Numbered from the stretch's first letter, positions 1 to 9,510 are shown. The stretch is 64,000 nt of DNA from Methylotuvimicrobium alcaliphilum 20Z (GCF_000968535.2 NC_016112.1:868001-932000), one strand, 5' to 3'. Translations and numbers: made by a program. The notes: generated from the letters alone by a model not told the origin.

Positions 1-480
1 TTGTTTGATTTGGGATTGGTAGAAGATAGTCGATTATTTATCAATAAGAATGCCGAGTACTATTTGAAGAAAAATTATAAAAAAGATGAATTACCTTATT
101 ACTCAATTGTTGCCGACCCTAATAGGTCAATGATTTACCTAAAAGTTAAAGGCAAGCATATGATTGAAGGGACGCATAATTTTAAGCTATGGATTTATGA
201 AGATCTTCCGCCTGATAGCCAAATATTTAATCTTGAGGAAAAATATTTTGCACCGAAAGAATTGACTACAAAGCTTGAGTCTAATTTTTACAAATACTTT
301 AATGGTTTAAGTATAAAGTCACCTGTATCAATAACTCATAATGGTGATTGGCAATATAAGGCAATTGACGCTTTTGAATCTTTCGGTGTAAGAATTAACC
401 CTGAAAAAGTTCTCACTGAAAAAATGTATTTACAATATAAAAGAAAAGTCGGATTACAGAGTAATTTCAGAATGTTGTGA
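1..480 (+). CDS. zorC: C-terminal part of a ZorC-like EH-signature protein (partial at window edge)
   Basis: Open from the first base, so the 5' end lies outside the window; 159 residues are visible. I see a short conserved-looking block with a glutamate in MIEGTHNFKLWIYE (about residue 57) and, 56 residues on, a histidine in ITHNGDWQY (about residue 113). This spacing and context resemble the EH-signature domain that ends ZorC of type I Zorya anti-phage systems, where one Glu and one His are required. The stop is 8 bp before a SNF2 helicase of ZorD type, the expected order. The gene is AT-rich compared with the rest of the window, consistent with transfer. The assignment is inferred from motif plus neighbour; a different defence-associated protein is possible. 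Confidence 0.5.
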   Translation: MFDLGLVEDSRLFINKNAEYYLKKNYKKDELPYYSIVADPNRSMIYLKVKGKHMIEGTHNFKLWIYEDLPPDSQIFNLEEKYFAPKELTTKLESNFYKYFNGLSIKSPVSITHNGDWQYKAIDAFESFGVRINPEKVLTEKMYLQYKRKVGLQSNFRML

Positions 481-488
481 AAAATTGA

Positions 489-3400
489 ATGAGTTTAAAA
501 AATCTAATAAAAAAAGTTCTAATCAATGGCTCGACTACCTCATTTTCGGTTTTGCCTGACAGTGAAGGCCTCAATCTTTTTATCGAATACGAGCTATTTA
601 AAGACTGTGCAGTAGGAAACGCGGATTTACTGCTTTTGAATCAATATGCCTGCTTGCAAATGCTGGTTGAAGAAGGATTGGCGGAGTCGATTCGAAATGG
701 TTTTGTGATACCCAGTGAAAATGCAGTATGTTTGGATGAGGGTGTCAGATATTTACTGAAACTTCCTCCCGTATTTGAAGGCAGAGTGTCTACACGAGTA
801 GAAGGCCAATCTTCTCAGGCCGCTTTTGCTGTGCGTTTGGTTTTGAACTATTTAGGCGAAGATATCTATCAGTATGAATTAGTCGGACCGTGTTTAAAAC
901 TGAGTGAAAAAGAAATTTTTTTATTGAATCAGGCGCAATGGTCGGCATTCAAGTGCGTGGCGATGCATCAGCAACTGTCAACGGCCGATAAAAGCGAACA
1001 ACAAAATCTGTTATTGATTCATCGATTACAACAAGCTCAAAAGGCGGGCCTCGATATCGATTTATCGCATTTCAACAAGCTGTATATTCTGCACCCGGAA
1101 CAAGTCGGTGTGGCAGCCGAGCAAGATGATAATGGTGATTTGATTCTGACGCCCACTTTCGGCGCAGGTATAGATCCGCGCGATACCTCCATTCGTTTAG
1201 GACAATTAAAAGGCGCAAATGATGTCGCTTCTTTGCGCATTCGTGATGATATCGTCTTGCTTGATGAAGATAGATTTAAAGCTACGCAGGAAATATTGAC
1301 CAACCGGCGCATTGCAAAAGATCAAGTGAAACATTTTTTGGCAACGCCTTCCGCATTTTTGAATGCCGCCTTGGTGGATTTGGATACCGGCTTTTCATTA
1401 CGGGTTAAGGGGGCGACGGCATTTCATCATGGCTATTTTGGAGATACCGACGAATCGGGGATTGATTGGTTCGGATCCTTGGCCGAAAAAACCATTCATG
1501 CGCCACTCGCCGATCAATTGCATGATCTTGAAGAAGTCGAGGCGTTCGAGAAAAAGTTTCATGACGCGAAGGCTCATGGTGCGGATTCAATGGTTTTTAA
1601 CGGACAAAACATTGATATTTCCAATCCGCAAGCGATCGAACAACAGATTAGACAGTTGAAAAAGGAATTTAGCCGGACAACTCGGCAGCACGAAAGTCCA
1701 GCCCCCATCGAAACTGAAGCGCCAATGGAAAGAGCGGTCGTCGATATTGTAACTAATGATGAGATTTTGGAGTTTGGCGGTCTGGCGCTGCTGAACCGGG
1801 CCGAACAATCGATATTTACCGAAAAAATTGATTTTACTGTTTACCGTCGTCAACCTTATCCACATCAAGAAGACGGGGTTCGTTGGCTATTGGGGTTGAT
1901 GCAATGTGCCTTGAAACCATCCGGTTCTAAAATTGAAGGCGCTTTATTGGCTGACGACATGGGTTTAGGTAAAACCTATATGTCGTTAGTGGCTTTGTCT
2001 GAGTTTTATAGGTTAACCGAGTCATCAGGAGACACAAGAAGACCGGTATTGATTGTTGCCCCTCTCAGTTTGGTTGAGAACTGGATCGATGAAACGGATA
2101 AGACCTTCATGAAAAGCCCATTCAAGGATGTCGTTGTGTTGCAGTCGGGCAAAGACCTTAAAAAATACAAAATACAAGGAGCTTCAACCGAAACCAAGCA
2201 GGCCGTTACTGACGATTCGTCATTGGATTCCGAAAGTATCAGATATTCATTGAAAGTCGGTAAGTATTATGGAAACGATCGCCTTGATCTACCGCAACGT
2301 TTGGTTGTGACAACTTATCAAACACTCAGAGATTACCAGTTTTCTTTGTGCCGTATCGATTGGCAACTGGTGATATTCGATGAGGCGCAAAACATCAAAA
2401 ATCCGAATGCCTTGCAAACCCGTGCTGGCAAGGGCCTAAAAGCACGATTTAAATTATTGGCGACAGGGACGCCGGTGGAGAATTCGCTTTCTGACTTTTG
2501 GTGTCTTATGGATACGGCTCAACCGGGTCTTTTGGGTTCTTACCAAGAATTCAGAACGCAGTTTATCAAGCCGATTAATCAAGTCGGTGACAATGAAGAC
2601 GCGGCCAGGGTCAGGCTGGAAGTCGGCAAAAAACTGAGGCAGCAAGTGGGCACTTTTATGTTGAGGCGAATGAAGGAGGATCAATTAGACGGCTTGCCTG
2701 AAAAGAGAATATTCGTTGGTGCCGGCAATAACAATCAATCGGGTTGGCAATACGAGCCCCGTTTGGCTTCAGTTATGAAGAATGGACAGTTAAATGCTTA
2801 TGACCAAGTGCTTGCCGATATTCAATCGATCAAGAGTAATGGCGGGGACGCCCGAGGCGCAATTCTGCAAGCGTTACAGGAGTTACGGGCAATTTCTCTT
2901 CACCCTGTATTGATGCAAAAGTCTGAACATCCGAATGATCTTGAACCGAAAAAGTTTTCTTCTCAATCGGAAAAGATTTTGTGCGCTCTGCAAGTCTTAA
3001 ATGAAATTCAAAAGAGGCAAGAAAAGGTCATTATTTTTATCATCAACAAAAATCTGCAGCGCTTACTCAAGCTTTGTTTGTCCCAGTTGTATCGCGTTCC
3101 CGTCAATGTCATCAATGGCGATACCAAGGCGGTTGTTAGTACCAAAGGCGCCGAAACCAGAAAACAATTGATTGAACAGTTCGAGGCTCAAAAAGGATTT
3201 GGTATTATTATCATGTCCCCCATTGCAGCCGGCGTCGGTTTAACGGTCGTAGGCGCAAATAATGTCATTCATCTTGAAAGACATTGGAATCCGGCAAAAG
3301 AGGCTCAGGCAACCGATCGTGTTTATCGAATCGGGCAGCAAAAGAACGTCAATATTTACATTCCAGTTTTGTTGCATCCTAAGCATACTTCCTTCGATCT

Positions 3401-3500
3401 AAATTTAAATAGCCTATTGCAGAATAAAATCGACCTGAAAGATGCAGTCGTTACGCCTCAGGTAGTCACGCCGGATGAGATGTTCAGTGTTTTTCAATAA
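489..3500 (+). CDS. zorD: ZorD-like SNF2-family helicase
   Basis: A 1003-residue SNF2/DEAD-like ATPase. The first ~450 residues match no domain I recognise. The helicase core follows: the YPHQEDGVRWL block near residue 457, Walker A in DDMGLGKT near 490, a DEAQ Walker B near 630 (IFDEAQNIKNP), motif III LLATGTPVEN, then the second RecA lobe ending in GAGVGL-like AAGVGLTVVGA and motif VI ATDRVYRIGQ near 942. Size and architecture fit ZorD, the effector helicase of type I Zorya; DISARM DrmD also has a SNF2 core but different neighbours. It starts 8 bp after the EH-signature gene, so the two are co-transcribed. The upstream motor genes zorA and zorB would lie left of the window. SNF2 identity is certain, Zorya membership is inferred. 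Confidence 0.72.
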   Translation: MSLKNLIKKVLINGSTTSFSVLPDSEGLNLFIEYELFKDCAVGNADLLLLNQYACLQMLVEEGLAESIRNGFVIPSENAVCLDEGVRYLLKLPPVFEGRVSTRVEGQSSQAAFAVRLVLNYLGEDIYQYELVGPCLKLSEKEIFLLNQAQWSAFKCVAMHQQLSTADKSEQQNLLLIHRLQQAQKAGLDIDLSHFNKLYILHPEQVGVAAEQDDNGDLILTPTFGAGIDPRDTSIRLGQLKGANDVASLRIRDDIVLLDEDRFKATQEILTNRRIAKDQVKHFLATPSAFLNAALVDLDTGFSLRVKGATAFHHGYFGDTDESGIDWFGSLAEKTIHAPLADQLHDLEEVEAFEKKFHDAKAHGADSMVFNGQNIDISNPQAIEQQIRQLKKEFSRTTRQHESPAPIETEAPMERAVVDIVTNDEILEFGGLALLNRAEQSIFTEKIDFTVYRRQPYPHQEDGVRWLLGLMQCALKPSGSKIEGALLADDMGLGKTYMSLVALSEFYRLTESSGDTRRPVLIVAPLSLVENWIDETDKTFMKSPFKDVVVLQSGKDLKKYKIQGASTETKQAVTDDSSLDSESIRYSLKVGKYYGNDRLDLPQRLVVTTYQTLRDYQFSLCRIDWQLVIFDEAQNIKNPNALQTRAGKGLKARFKLLATGTPVENSLSDFWCLMDTAQPGLLGSYQEFRTQFIKPINQVGDNEDAARVRLEVGKKLRQQVGTFMLRRMKEDQLDGLPEKRIFVGAGNNNQSGWQYEPRLASVMKNGQLNAYDQVLADIQSIKSNGGDARGAILQALQELRAISLHPVLMQKSEHPNDLEPKKFSSQSEKILCALQVLNEIQKRQEKVIIFIINKNLQRLLKLCLSQLYRVPVNVINGDTKAVVSTKGAETRKQLIEQFEAQKGFGIIIMSPIAAGVGLTVVGANNVIHLERHWNPAKEAQATDRVYRIGQQKNVNIYIPVLLHPKHTSFDLNLNSLLQNKIDLKDAVVTPQVVTPDEMFSVFQ

Positions 3501-3553
3501 TCTTTATTCAACCCTCCATGCTCTCGTAATGTTCATGAATTTACTTGCTTTTC

Positions 3554-4444
3554 ATGTCTAAACTCCGCAACTTCAACTGGCGTCAAGAATCCGTATATCT
3601 GATTGATACCCAGGATAAGCAAGTTTGGCGAGAACAAAAGGCCAAGAGTTTTAGCGACTGGCTGAAAACCCGTGCCGAGAAGGAGGGCGTGCGGATTTCA
3701 GTGCTTTGGCGCTATCTGAGGGTTGGGCGTTTTGCCGTCGAATTGCAAACGGGCGGATGGGAAAACGTAAAGACACCGCTGGATATTCCGGAAGGCATTA
3801 ATGCCGACTCTATCGAATTGTTGGAAAAAATCAATCGAGTTGCGACCGAGAGCGATTTCAACGGTTTGGCTGAGGCGCTGTACCAAAAAAAAATCAAACG
3901 ACCGCAACTCCTCAAAACCTGGCAGATTTACCGTGAAGCCATTCCGGAAGGTCAAACCGCGAGAGGGCGGGGTACCCAGCGTCCCGTTGTAGACGAAAAG
4001 AATCGGTATAAGCAACAGTTATCATTCAAACATAATGTATTACGCCGGCTTGAAGCTACCGATCCTGTTGAATTGGGCTATGAAAGTGGCGCTGCTTTGC
4101 GGATTTTTAATCCACTCAGCGAAGGTCAAAAGAACTCTGGTTACGATGCCATCATGGTCGTATTCAATGAGCACCGAGTCATAGACGTGGCTGTTATTGT
4201 AATTCAGGTAGAAGAGGCGGTTGATCGCGAAATGGAAGACCACTTTTCGAAGGAAAGGACTTGGCTGATCGCTCAAGAGTCAATCTTGGCCAAAGCTGCC
4301 AAAGGTTCTCGAAATACTTACCCGGATCAGTGGGGCATCATGGTTGCGGCGGCGAACGAATTGCGCATCGAACGGAAACCACCTCAGAATTCAGCGCCAA
4401 TGGCATTTTCTGTCAGCGAGTTGCTGCTAGATTTCGTGAAATGA
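3554..4444 (+). CDS. Uncharacterised 296-residue protein downstream of the ZorD-like helicase
   Basis: I do not recognise the family. An upstream TTG (3545) is in frame, but the ATG at 3554 (MSKLRNFNW) is the likelier start. Residues ~30-60 (FSDWLKTRAEKEGVRISVLWRYLRVGR) look like a helix-turn-helix. A basic, Arg/Gly-rich stretch sits near residue 140 (TARGRGTQRP). The C-terminal half has a beta-alpha look, with GYDAIMVVFNEHRVIDVAVIV followed by an acidic helix. The gene lies 53 bp after the helicase stop on the same strand, so it may be an accessory or regulator of the defence locus. It is not one of the known ZorA-G proteins as far as I can tell. No function is assigned. Confidence 0.6.
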   Translation: MSKLRNFNWRQESVYLIDTQDKQVWREQKAKSFSDWLKTRAEKEGVRISVLWRYLRVGRFAVELQTGGWENVKTPLDIPEGINADSIELLEKINRVATESDFNGLAEALYQKKIKRPQLLKTWQIYREAIPEGQTARGRGTQRPVVDEKNRYKQQLSFKHNVLRRLEATDPVELGYESGAALRIFNPLSEGQKNSGYDAIMVVFNEHRVIDVAVIVIQVEEAVDREMEDHFSKERTWLIAQESILAKAAKGSRNTYPDQWGIMVAAANELRIERKPPQNSAPMAFSVSELLLDFVK

Positions 4445-4757
4445 CAAGAGCAGTTCATAAATGTTCCTGATTAGCAAGATGCTTCAGCTTGCCGAAGTCA
4501 ACTGTCCGAGCAGTGGCCAGTCGTAGCCACTTCTGCGGGACGGGTTATTTAACCCGTCCCCAACGTTTCGGTTTGCCCTAAACAATTCGGCTGACTTCGG
4601 CCAAAGCCAAAACGTTTAGGACGGGGTTGCAAACCCCGTCCTGCTAGGGATATGCTGGTTTTTGGGCTTTAGCTGAAGAAACTTGCTAATCAGGTAAATG
4701 TTTGCGGAAGATCGTTTTTAGGTTAATATGTCTAGCAACAAGACATAAGGAGAGACA
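4445..4757. other. Intergenic region with a double-hairpin repeat and the promoter side of the phosphoesterase gene
   Basis: This 313 bp gap holds the hairpin repeat described separately (4531-4648). On either side are near-matching arms, GATGCTTCAGCTTGCCG (about 4470) and GGCTTTAGCTGAAGAAACTTGC (split here; about 4665-4685), that may form a weak outer stem. A purine-rich ribosome site (AAGGAGAG) lies 9 bp before the next ATG. I see no gene here. Confidence 0.5.
4531..4648. repeat. Double-hairpin repeat, copy 1
   Basis: About 118 bp with two strong palindromes, GGACGGGTTATTTAACCCGTCC split by a TTATTTAA loop at the left and GGACGGGGTTG...CAAACCCCGTCC at the right, separated by CGTTTCGG / CCAAAACGTTTAGG arms. 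An almost identical copy is at 46771-46888 and a shorter diverged one at 53417-53492. All three lie between genes. It is a non-autonomous palindromic repeat; mobility is inferred only from its dispersal. Confidence 0.8.
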
Positions 4758-5420
4758 ATGGCACCGATCGACAATCAAAATAAACCCGCTTTACGCCTGG
4801 TTTGCCTGTCAGACCTGCATGATGCGCAGCAAACAGTGTCGGTGCCGGATGGCGATGTACTGATCGTCGCCGGCGATATCTGTTTAGAAGGAAGGCTAGC
4901 CGAGGTCAAACGTTTCGACGATTGGTTAGGTACGCTGCCGCATCGGTGCAAACTCGTGATTGCCGGAAATCATGACTGGCCGTTTGAAATAGTGGGGAAG
5001 GGCGCGGCAATAAATCTGCTCAAAAACGCCATTTATCTTGAAGACGCAGGCATTGAAATCAATGGCGTGAACTTTTGGGGATCGCCCTGGCAGCCGGAGT
5101 TTTGTGATTGGGCGTTCAATCTACCGCGCGGTCCTCGATTAGCCGAGATTTGGGATGGCATTCCGAGTAATACCGACGTATTGATAACGCATACGCCGCC
5201 CTATGGTATTTTGGATGAGGTGTTTGGTGAACATGTCGGCTGCGAAGCGTTGGCTGTCGCTGTTCAACGCGTTCGGCCAAAATTTCATGTTTTTGGCCAC
5301 ATTCATGAATGTCATGGCGTGTTAAAGCAAGGTGAAACGACCTATGTCAACGCCAGCCTGCATGATGAAAGATTTTGTCTCAGACATCAACCGATCGTCC
5401 TCGATTTGCAGGACCCATGA
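4758..5420 (+). CDS. Metallophosphoesterase family protein
   Basis: A 220-residue calcineurin-like phosphoesterase, cytosolic by the lack of a signal peptide. All metal-binding blocks are present in order: SDLHDA (D-x-H) near residue 18, GDI in VAGDICLEG near 38, GNHDW near 73, a THTPPYG block near 142, and GHIHECHG near 172. It resembles the short Icc/rhamnogalacturonate-like group acting on phosphomono- or diesters; the substrate cannot be told from sequence. The start is supported by AAGGAGAG 9 bp upstream. It stands alone between the defence genes and hipBA, with its own promoter region. Confidence 0.85.
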   Translation: MAPIDNQNKPALRLVCLSDLHDAQQTVSVPDGDVLIVAGDICLEGRLAEVKRFDDWLGTLPHRCKLVIAGNHDWPFEIVGKGAAINLLKNAIYLEDAGIEINGVNFWGSPWQPEFCDWAFNLPRGPRLAEIWDGIPSNTDVLITHTPPYGILDEVFGEHVGCEALAVAVQRVRPKFHVFGHIHECHGVLKQGETTYVNASLHDERFCLRHQPIVLDLQDP

Positions 5421-5640
5421 TTCGATCAAGGTTTTATGATCGCGGCCGGCCTGCTGCCGCAACTGGAACAGTTGGGGGAATGTTTTTGAGGCTCACGGAT
5501 TCAATACAACAAGACTTGTGGCTCATGAATTTAAAAAAATGAGCCACAAAATGATCGGTTCATTTGACGAGTATTCCAAGTGTCGCTACCCATGCGATTA
5601 TCAAAGAATTGAGCATCCAAAACCGATGGGCGAATGCGTA

Positions 5641-6909
5641 TTACTCTTCAAACACTGACGGGTTCAGAAACTGCCGTTTCCAAAATAGTTTTCGATCAAT
5701 CTCACTGAGCTTGGCCTCATCGCACACGTTGTTCCAATTTGCTTCAATGGCTTCGCGATGCCTATCGAAAATGGCTTTCGCTTCATCCTGCGGGAGTTGA
5801 AAGTGGGGTGCTGCCGTAAGGCACGACTTGAGTTTGCTCAGATTGTTGTTCCCGGAAATGAGCATGGCTTGTGAGGCTTCATTACCGGTACGGTTTTGCG
5901 GGCAAATATCGTAAGCAGGTGTAAGGCTGAGTGTTTTGCCGTTCCAAAAGGCCGCGTGATTGCGTGCGTGGTCATCGGTATTGCCGCACAAGATGTTAAA
6001 GACGAGACGAGAAAACAGCTCTTCGAGCGTTTTTTTGGGGTTGTCGAAGCGATGTCGTATGATTTCTGCAAACGTTTCATAGCTCGCGTAACGCACCATC
6101 ATGTCGTCGAGGCCAAACAGCGTTAAGGCGGAAACCATGGCTTTGCGCGTCCAGCCATGGTCGGTTTTTTCGCGATCAAACCGTTCGATCAGAAGGATGT
6201 CCTTGTTTGCGGCTTGAACAAGCTTTACGGGGGCAGCTTTCACCCCGGCTGCGACCGCCAGCCGCATGGCGATGAATTCAGCCTTTACGACACTGTAGAG
6301 GTCGGAACTCGATGAAAATTTGGCGATGTATTTTGTTCCTTGGTCTTCGATCAAGGCCTTGGGGCGTGCGCCACCGATAGAGCTTCCATGGAAGAGCGCT
6401 TGATCCAGCTCCGGCGTGAGCGGAATACCTTGCTCGACTCGTTCGGCGGATTTAAGCAATTCTTCCAGCGGGACATTTCTTGCGGAGCGGGGGATGTATT
6501 CACTTGGCGAGCGCTGGAAATCCAGAGCGCCGATACGATCAGAGCCCGATTCCAGTAAATAGGTCAGTTCGCCAAGCGCATCGGTATCCGTATCTTTGCC
6601 TTTCCGTCCAAGCTTTATATTGATGATGACGCGTCGTCCCCATGCGTCCGGAGCGGCATCACGAATACAGCCAGGCATGCTCAGCCCATCCGGTAGTGGC
6701 AATATCCCCTTCTTGAGCGGTAGCTCCGGCAGGTAGATGGGAATAGCCGGGGCCGTATCCTTGACGCGCTCCAGATAGCTTTTGCCGTAGTTGAAATGAA
6801 TATTGCCCTGATCGTCGGCTTCAAGCTTGCCCGCGACGACCGGCTCGGTTGCCTCAGGCAACCATATCCAGACATAGGCTTCTTTATCGGCGTGATTAGA
6901 AGTCATCAT
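5641..6909 (-). CDS. hipA: HipA-type serine/threonine kinase toxin
   Basis: About 422 residues, the toxin of a type II HipBA module. The N-terminal couple-HipA domain (YVWIWLPEATEPVVAG) is followed by the kinase core: the Gly-rich loop region HGSSIGGARPKA near residue 188, the lysine in TKYIAKFSS, the catalytic NTDDHARNHAA near 317 and the metal-binding DICPQ near 340. HipA kinases phosphorylate an aminoacyl-tRNA synthetase (GltX in E. coli) and halt growth until the antitoxin recovers. The start codon overlaps the end of hipB by 14 bp, a translationally coupled antitoxin-first arrangement. All key residues are intact, so the toxin looks active. Confidence 0.88.
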   Translation of the reverse strand: MMTSNHADKEAYVWIWLPEATEPVVAGKLEADDQGNIHFNYGKSYLERVKDTAPAIPIYLPELPLKKGILPLPDGLSMPGCIRDAAPDAWGRRVIINIKLGRKGKDTDTDALGELTYLLESGSDRIGALDFQRSPSEYIPRSARNVPLEELLKSAERVEQGIPLTPELDQALFHGSSIGGARPKALIEDQGTKYIAKFSSSSDLYSVVKAEFIAMRLAVAAGVKAAPVKLVQAANKDILLIERFDREKTDHGWTRKAMVSALTLFGLDDMMVRYASYETFAEIIRHRFDNPKKTLEELFSRLVFNILCGNTDDHARNHAAFWNGKTLSLTPAYDICPQNRTGNEASQAMLISGNNNLSKLKSCLTAAPHFQLPQDEAKAIFDRHREAIEANWNNVCDEAKLSEIDRKLFWKRQFLNPSVFEE

Positions 6910-7234
6910 CAACGACTTTTACTTTCTTCCGCACAGACCTCGGGAGAAGCGCGAGCTTGTCCTCGGTTTGACGAATATGCCCATTGAGCGTCGTCGCTTC
7001 GATATCAAAAAGTTTGATGCCGACTAGGGCGGCAACTTCAAAAGTTGCCCCGAGTTCGCACTTGGGATCTCCTTTTTCAATGCGCTGCAAAAGTCCGCGC
7101 GAGATACCGGCGCGTTCGGCAACCTCTTGTGCGGTCATCTTACGCTCTATTCGTGCGGCGCGGATGAGCTTGCCCAGAAGCGTCATCGCTTCACGGCTAT
7201 AGCGGGAATAGGTGCGTGCCGATACTTTGGCCAT
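6896..7234 (-). CDS. hipB: HipB-like XRE-family antitoxin
   Basis: A 112-residue DNA-binding antitoxin. An XRE/Cro helix-turn-helix spans roughly residues 20-75 (MTAQEVAERAGISRGLLQRIEKG), followed by a charged tail ending KKVKVVDDDF. It is longer at the N-terminus than E. coli HipB (88 aa). It is expected to neutralise the adjacent HipA kinase and repress the shared promoter. The ATG at 7234 is preceded by an AT-rich region (7235-7380) with repeated TTTATATAT motifs, where the promoter and operator should lie; no HipB operator of the E. coli type is evident. Confidence 0.85.
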   Translation of the reverse strand: MAKVSARTYSRYSREAMTLLGKLIRAARIERKMTAQEVAERAGISRGLLQRIEKGDPKCELGATFEVAALVGIKLFDIEATTLNGHIRQTEDKLALLPRSVRKKVKVVDDDF

Positions 7235-8266
7235 AGTTTAACTGTTGGTTTATAAATGGATCGCAGGGCTATCTTGTGATCGGCATGCGAATCACATTAG
7301 CAGTTCCCAAGCGCTTCGGCAAGTAAGAAAAGGTTTATATATGACTCATAATAATGCTTTATGTTTTATATATAGATCATAGTTTTGGATTTTTCAAGGG
7401 CTCACGCTACGAGCCAAGTAACAAAAAACCGCATATGGAAAACATTAAGAAACAGGTCTGCTCTTTTTAGGTGTTAACGGACCTGAATATTTGTATGTAC
7501 GGGCGAATTCATCACACTGCGTCACCCGAGGATATTGCTCAGCTATCAGCCTGGCTACAACATCACGCAGGTACGGAAAATTCTTTGTATCGTTGAGTTG
7601 GAAGCCAGGTCGTTGAAGGCGGTCAATTTATTCTGGAGATTGGCGCCATCCTAGTAAAAAGGCACGAAAACAGCAAAACGACCCTTTCAAAACTGACCGC
7701 TCACGGCCATTATGTGAAGTTTCCTTTTATGTGCAGCGGTTTTGCTTAACCATGATGAAAGCTGGCTGTAAATACTCTATCGCGCTCGCAATCTTTGCAT
7801 AATTTCCATGATTTAAAACAAGCTTTCAAATACACTAAAAGGGAGCAATATCAGCTTTTATTCCAGTCGATGTCATCTGGCCATTTGAATTATCATTTTT
7901 TATCGACATGACGGATAAATTCCGCATGATTGTTTTCCTGTTTAGAACTAATTTAAGTAAAAAAAGTTATCTGTTGTACTGAGGGTTGTTTTCTGAATTG
8001 AACAACAGATAATCTCTCCCTGAAGTTTGCAAAAATTATGACCAACTTTTTATCTGGATGCCTTGCTAAATCCGCTTGATTCCTAATGTCAGTTATTCGA
8101 AACTAAGAAACTGTGCATAAAAGGAAACTTCACATAACGGCCAACTTCCGACCTTCGAGGTTGATTTCTGAATGACCGGTTTATGTTATAAATTGCTCGT
8201 TTAATGCTGCAAATATCCGAACGTAAAAGCGAGTAGCGGTTTTTGTAATCCGAGTTAATTTGTTTG
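7235..8266. other. Gene-free AT-rich region of the island
   Basis: About 1 kb without a credible reading frame. It includes the hipBA promoter side (7235-7400), a partial end of the repeat family seen at 27816 (TGCTCTTTTTAGG near 7458-7470), an inverted pair TTATCTGTTGT (7967-7977) and ACAACAGATAA (about 8002-8012), and a longer inverted pair at 7708 and 8143 given separately. The stretch looks like decayed island DNA. Confidence 0.5.
7707..8144. repeat. Inverted repeat pair bracketing ~380 bp
   Basis: The left arm near 7707-7738 reads GGCCATTATGTGAAGTTTCC then TTTTATGTGCA; the right arm near 8113-8144 is its reverse complement with two differences (TGCATAAAAGGAAACTTCAC then ATAACGGCC). The two ~30 bp arms face each other and enclose non-coding AT-rich DNA. 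This could be a defective mobile element or the relic of an inversion. Confidence 0.55.
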
Positions 8267-8949
8267 TTAGCCAAAGTGCTTTTCCTTATGACAATTGGGA
8301 CAAAGAGCTTCCGCATTTTCAACTGTGTCATCGCCACCATTGGATAGGAACACTTTATGATGGACCTCTAGGTAAGGCTTATCATCTTTACGTCTTTTAA
8401 AAGGGGCTGGTTTTCCACATGACTCACACTTTCCTTTTGCCCTTATTAGCACTTCAGCTACCACATCCGGATTTCTTTTAAAAACAGTTACTATAGTTTC
8501 CATCTTAGATGGTGTTTTGTGCGAAGATGCCAATCGGTTTTGTCGTTGTGTGGCATCACTATCCAGGCTTTGCTTAACTTGAAGCTCAAACTGTGACGAG
8601 TAATGCTCATAGGAAAAACAAAAGCTCTTAAATTGATGTTTTTCCATAAAGGCTATAACGGTATCGAACTCATCCAAGCTGTTTACGATGAATTTGTTCC
8701 ATACGCCATTGCCTAATAAAAGCTTTAGTTCGACACTCCCATCGCCTCTTGCACTTACAATAGTGTAATCGCCTATCTTGGTGTCATTGTATCGATATTG
8801 CGGACGTACAAAATATCAAAGTCACCAACATAGAATGTGTTCAACTTATTTAGTATTTCTAGGAATAGTTGAGATTTTTGCTTATTGTTTTCCAGCCAGT
8901 TTTTAGCTTTGGGTTTATCGTCAATATTTCTTGATCTTGGTGATGGCAT
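8267..8949 (-). pseudogene. Frameshifted HNH endonuclease gene
   Basis: The C-terminal 136 residues form an HNH nuclease with a zinc knuckle: CESCG, then the catalytic-type VHHKVFLSNGG, then CPNCHKEKH. Upstream on the same strand a second frame starts at ATG 8949 behind an AGGA ribosome site (MPSPRSRNIDDKPKAKNW...) and runs to a TAG near 8770. The two halves join if one C is added near 8803 (YVRPQYRYNDTKIGDYT), so a single-base deletion splits the gene. The N-terminal ~130 residues match nothing I recognise. It lies in the defence island; a sequencing error would be the main alternative explanation. Confidence 0.7.
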
Positions 8950-9210
8950 ATAGTTTTCCTGCCTGTATAGGCGTTGGTGACAATAAATCCGGCCGCTAAA
9001 GTTCTAGTTTCAGCCATTGCATCAAATCAATCAACAGTTCGCAAAGGGTCGATACCGACCATAATATTTAATTATCGCTAAAAATCCCATATTTCGGACA
9101 AAAAATCCGGTCAACGAGCCGCGCATTACAATAGGAGTAATTATTCAGATCCCCTGCGGTATTTGGATGCTTTTTCATCCGGATTTCTTGGAAGGTTTCG
9201 GTCAATAGTT

Positions 9211-9510
9211 TTAAGCGCTGTTTTTTGCCGCATTCAACATGGCCGCCGTTGCACGACTGGCCGACTCTCTGACGGGGCCGAGATCGAGTCGCGCATAAAT
9301 CGCGGTGGATCGGGTGCTTTTATGATTGAGGCTTTTGCCAATCGTCAACAGACTGGCTCCGGTTTTCGCTTGCCAACTGCCTAACGTGCGGCGCAGATCA
9401 TGAATCCGTAAATCGGCGCGCCCTGCGCGTTCAAGCAATCGTTGCCCAGCTTTTTGTGCAGAGCAGACATTTCTACAGAAGCGATTTTGGATAATTTGCG
9501 TTTAAATAAA
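9211..9510 (-). pseudogene. Tyrosine recombinase (phage-type integrase) remnant
   Basis: The C-terminal piece (9211-9438) has RIHDLRRTLGSWQAKTG, the HxxR box of tyrosine integrases, and GKSLNHKSTRSTAIYARL carrying the second His and the catalytic Tyr. Immediately upstream in a different frame (about 9443-9505) is a peptide SKIASVEMSALHKKLG typical of the core-binding domain, so the middle of the protein has been deleted. The gene is dead. It marks the right flank of the defence island and probably the enzyme that brought it in. Confidence 0.72.

Noticed and set aside
1-3500. DISARM assignment for the SNF2 helicase
   Set aside because: DISARM DrmD also has a SNF2 core, but no drmA, drmB, drmC or methylase is next to it, and the preceding gene fits ZorC better.
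9211-9510. Intact attachment site or tRNA at the island border
   Set aside because: No tRNA gene and no direct repeat pair was recognised near the integrase remnant.
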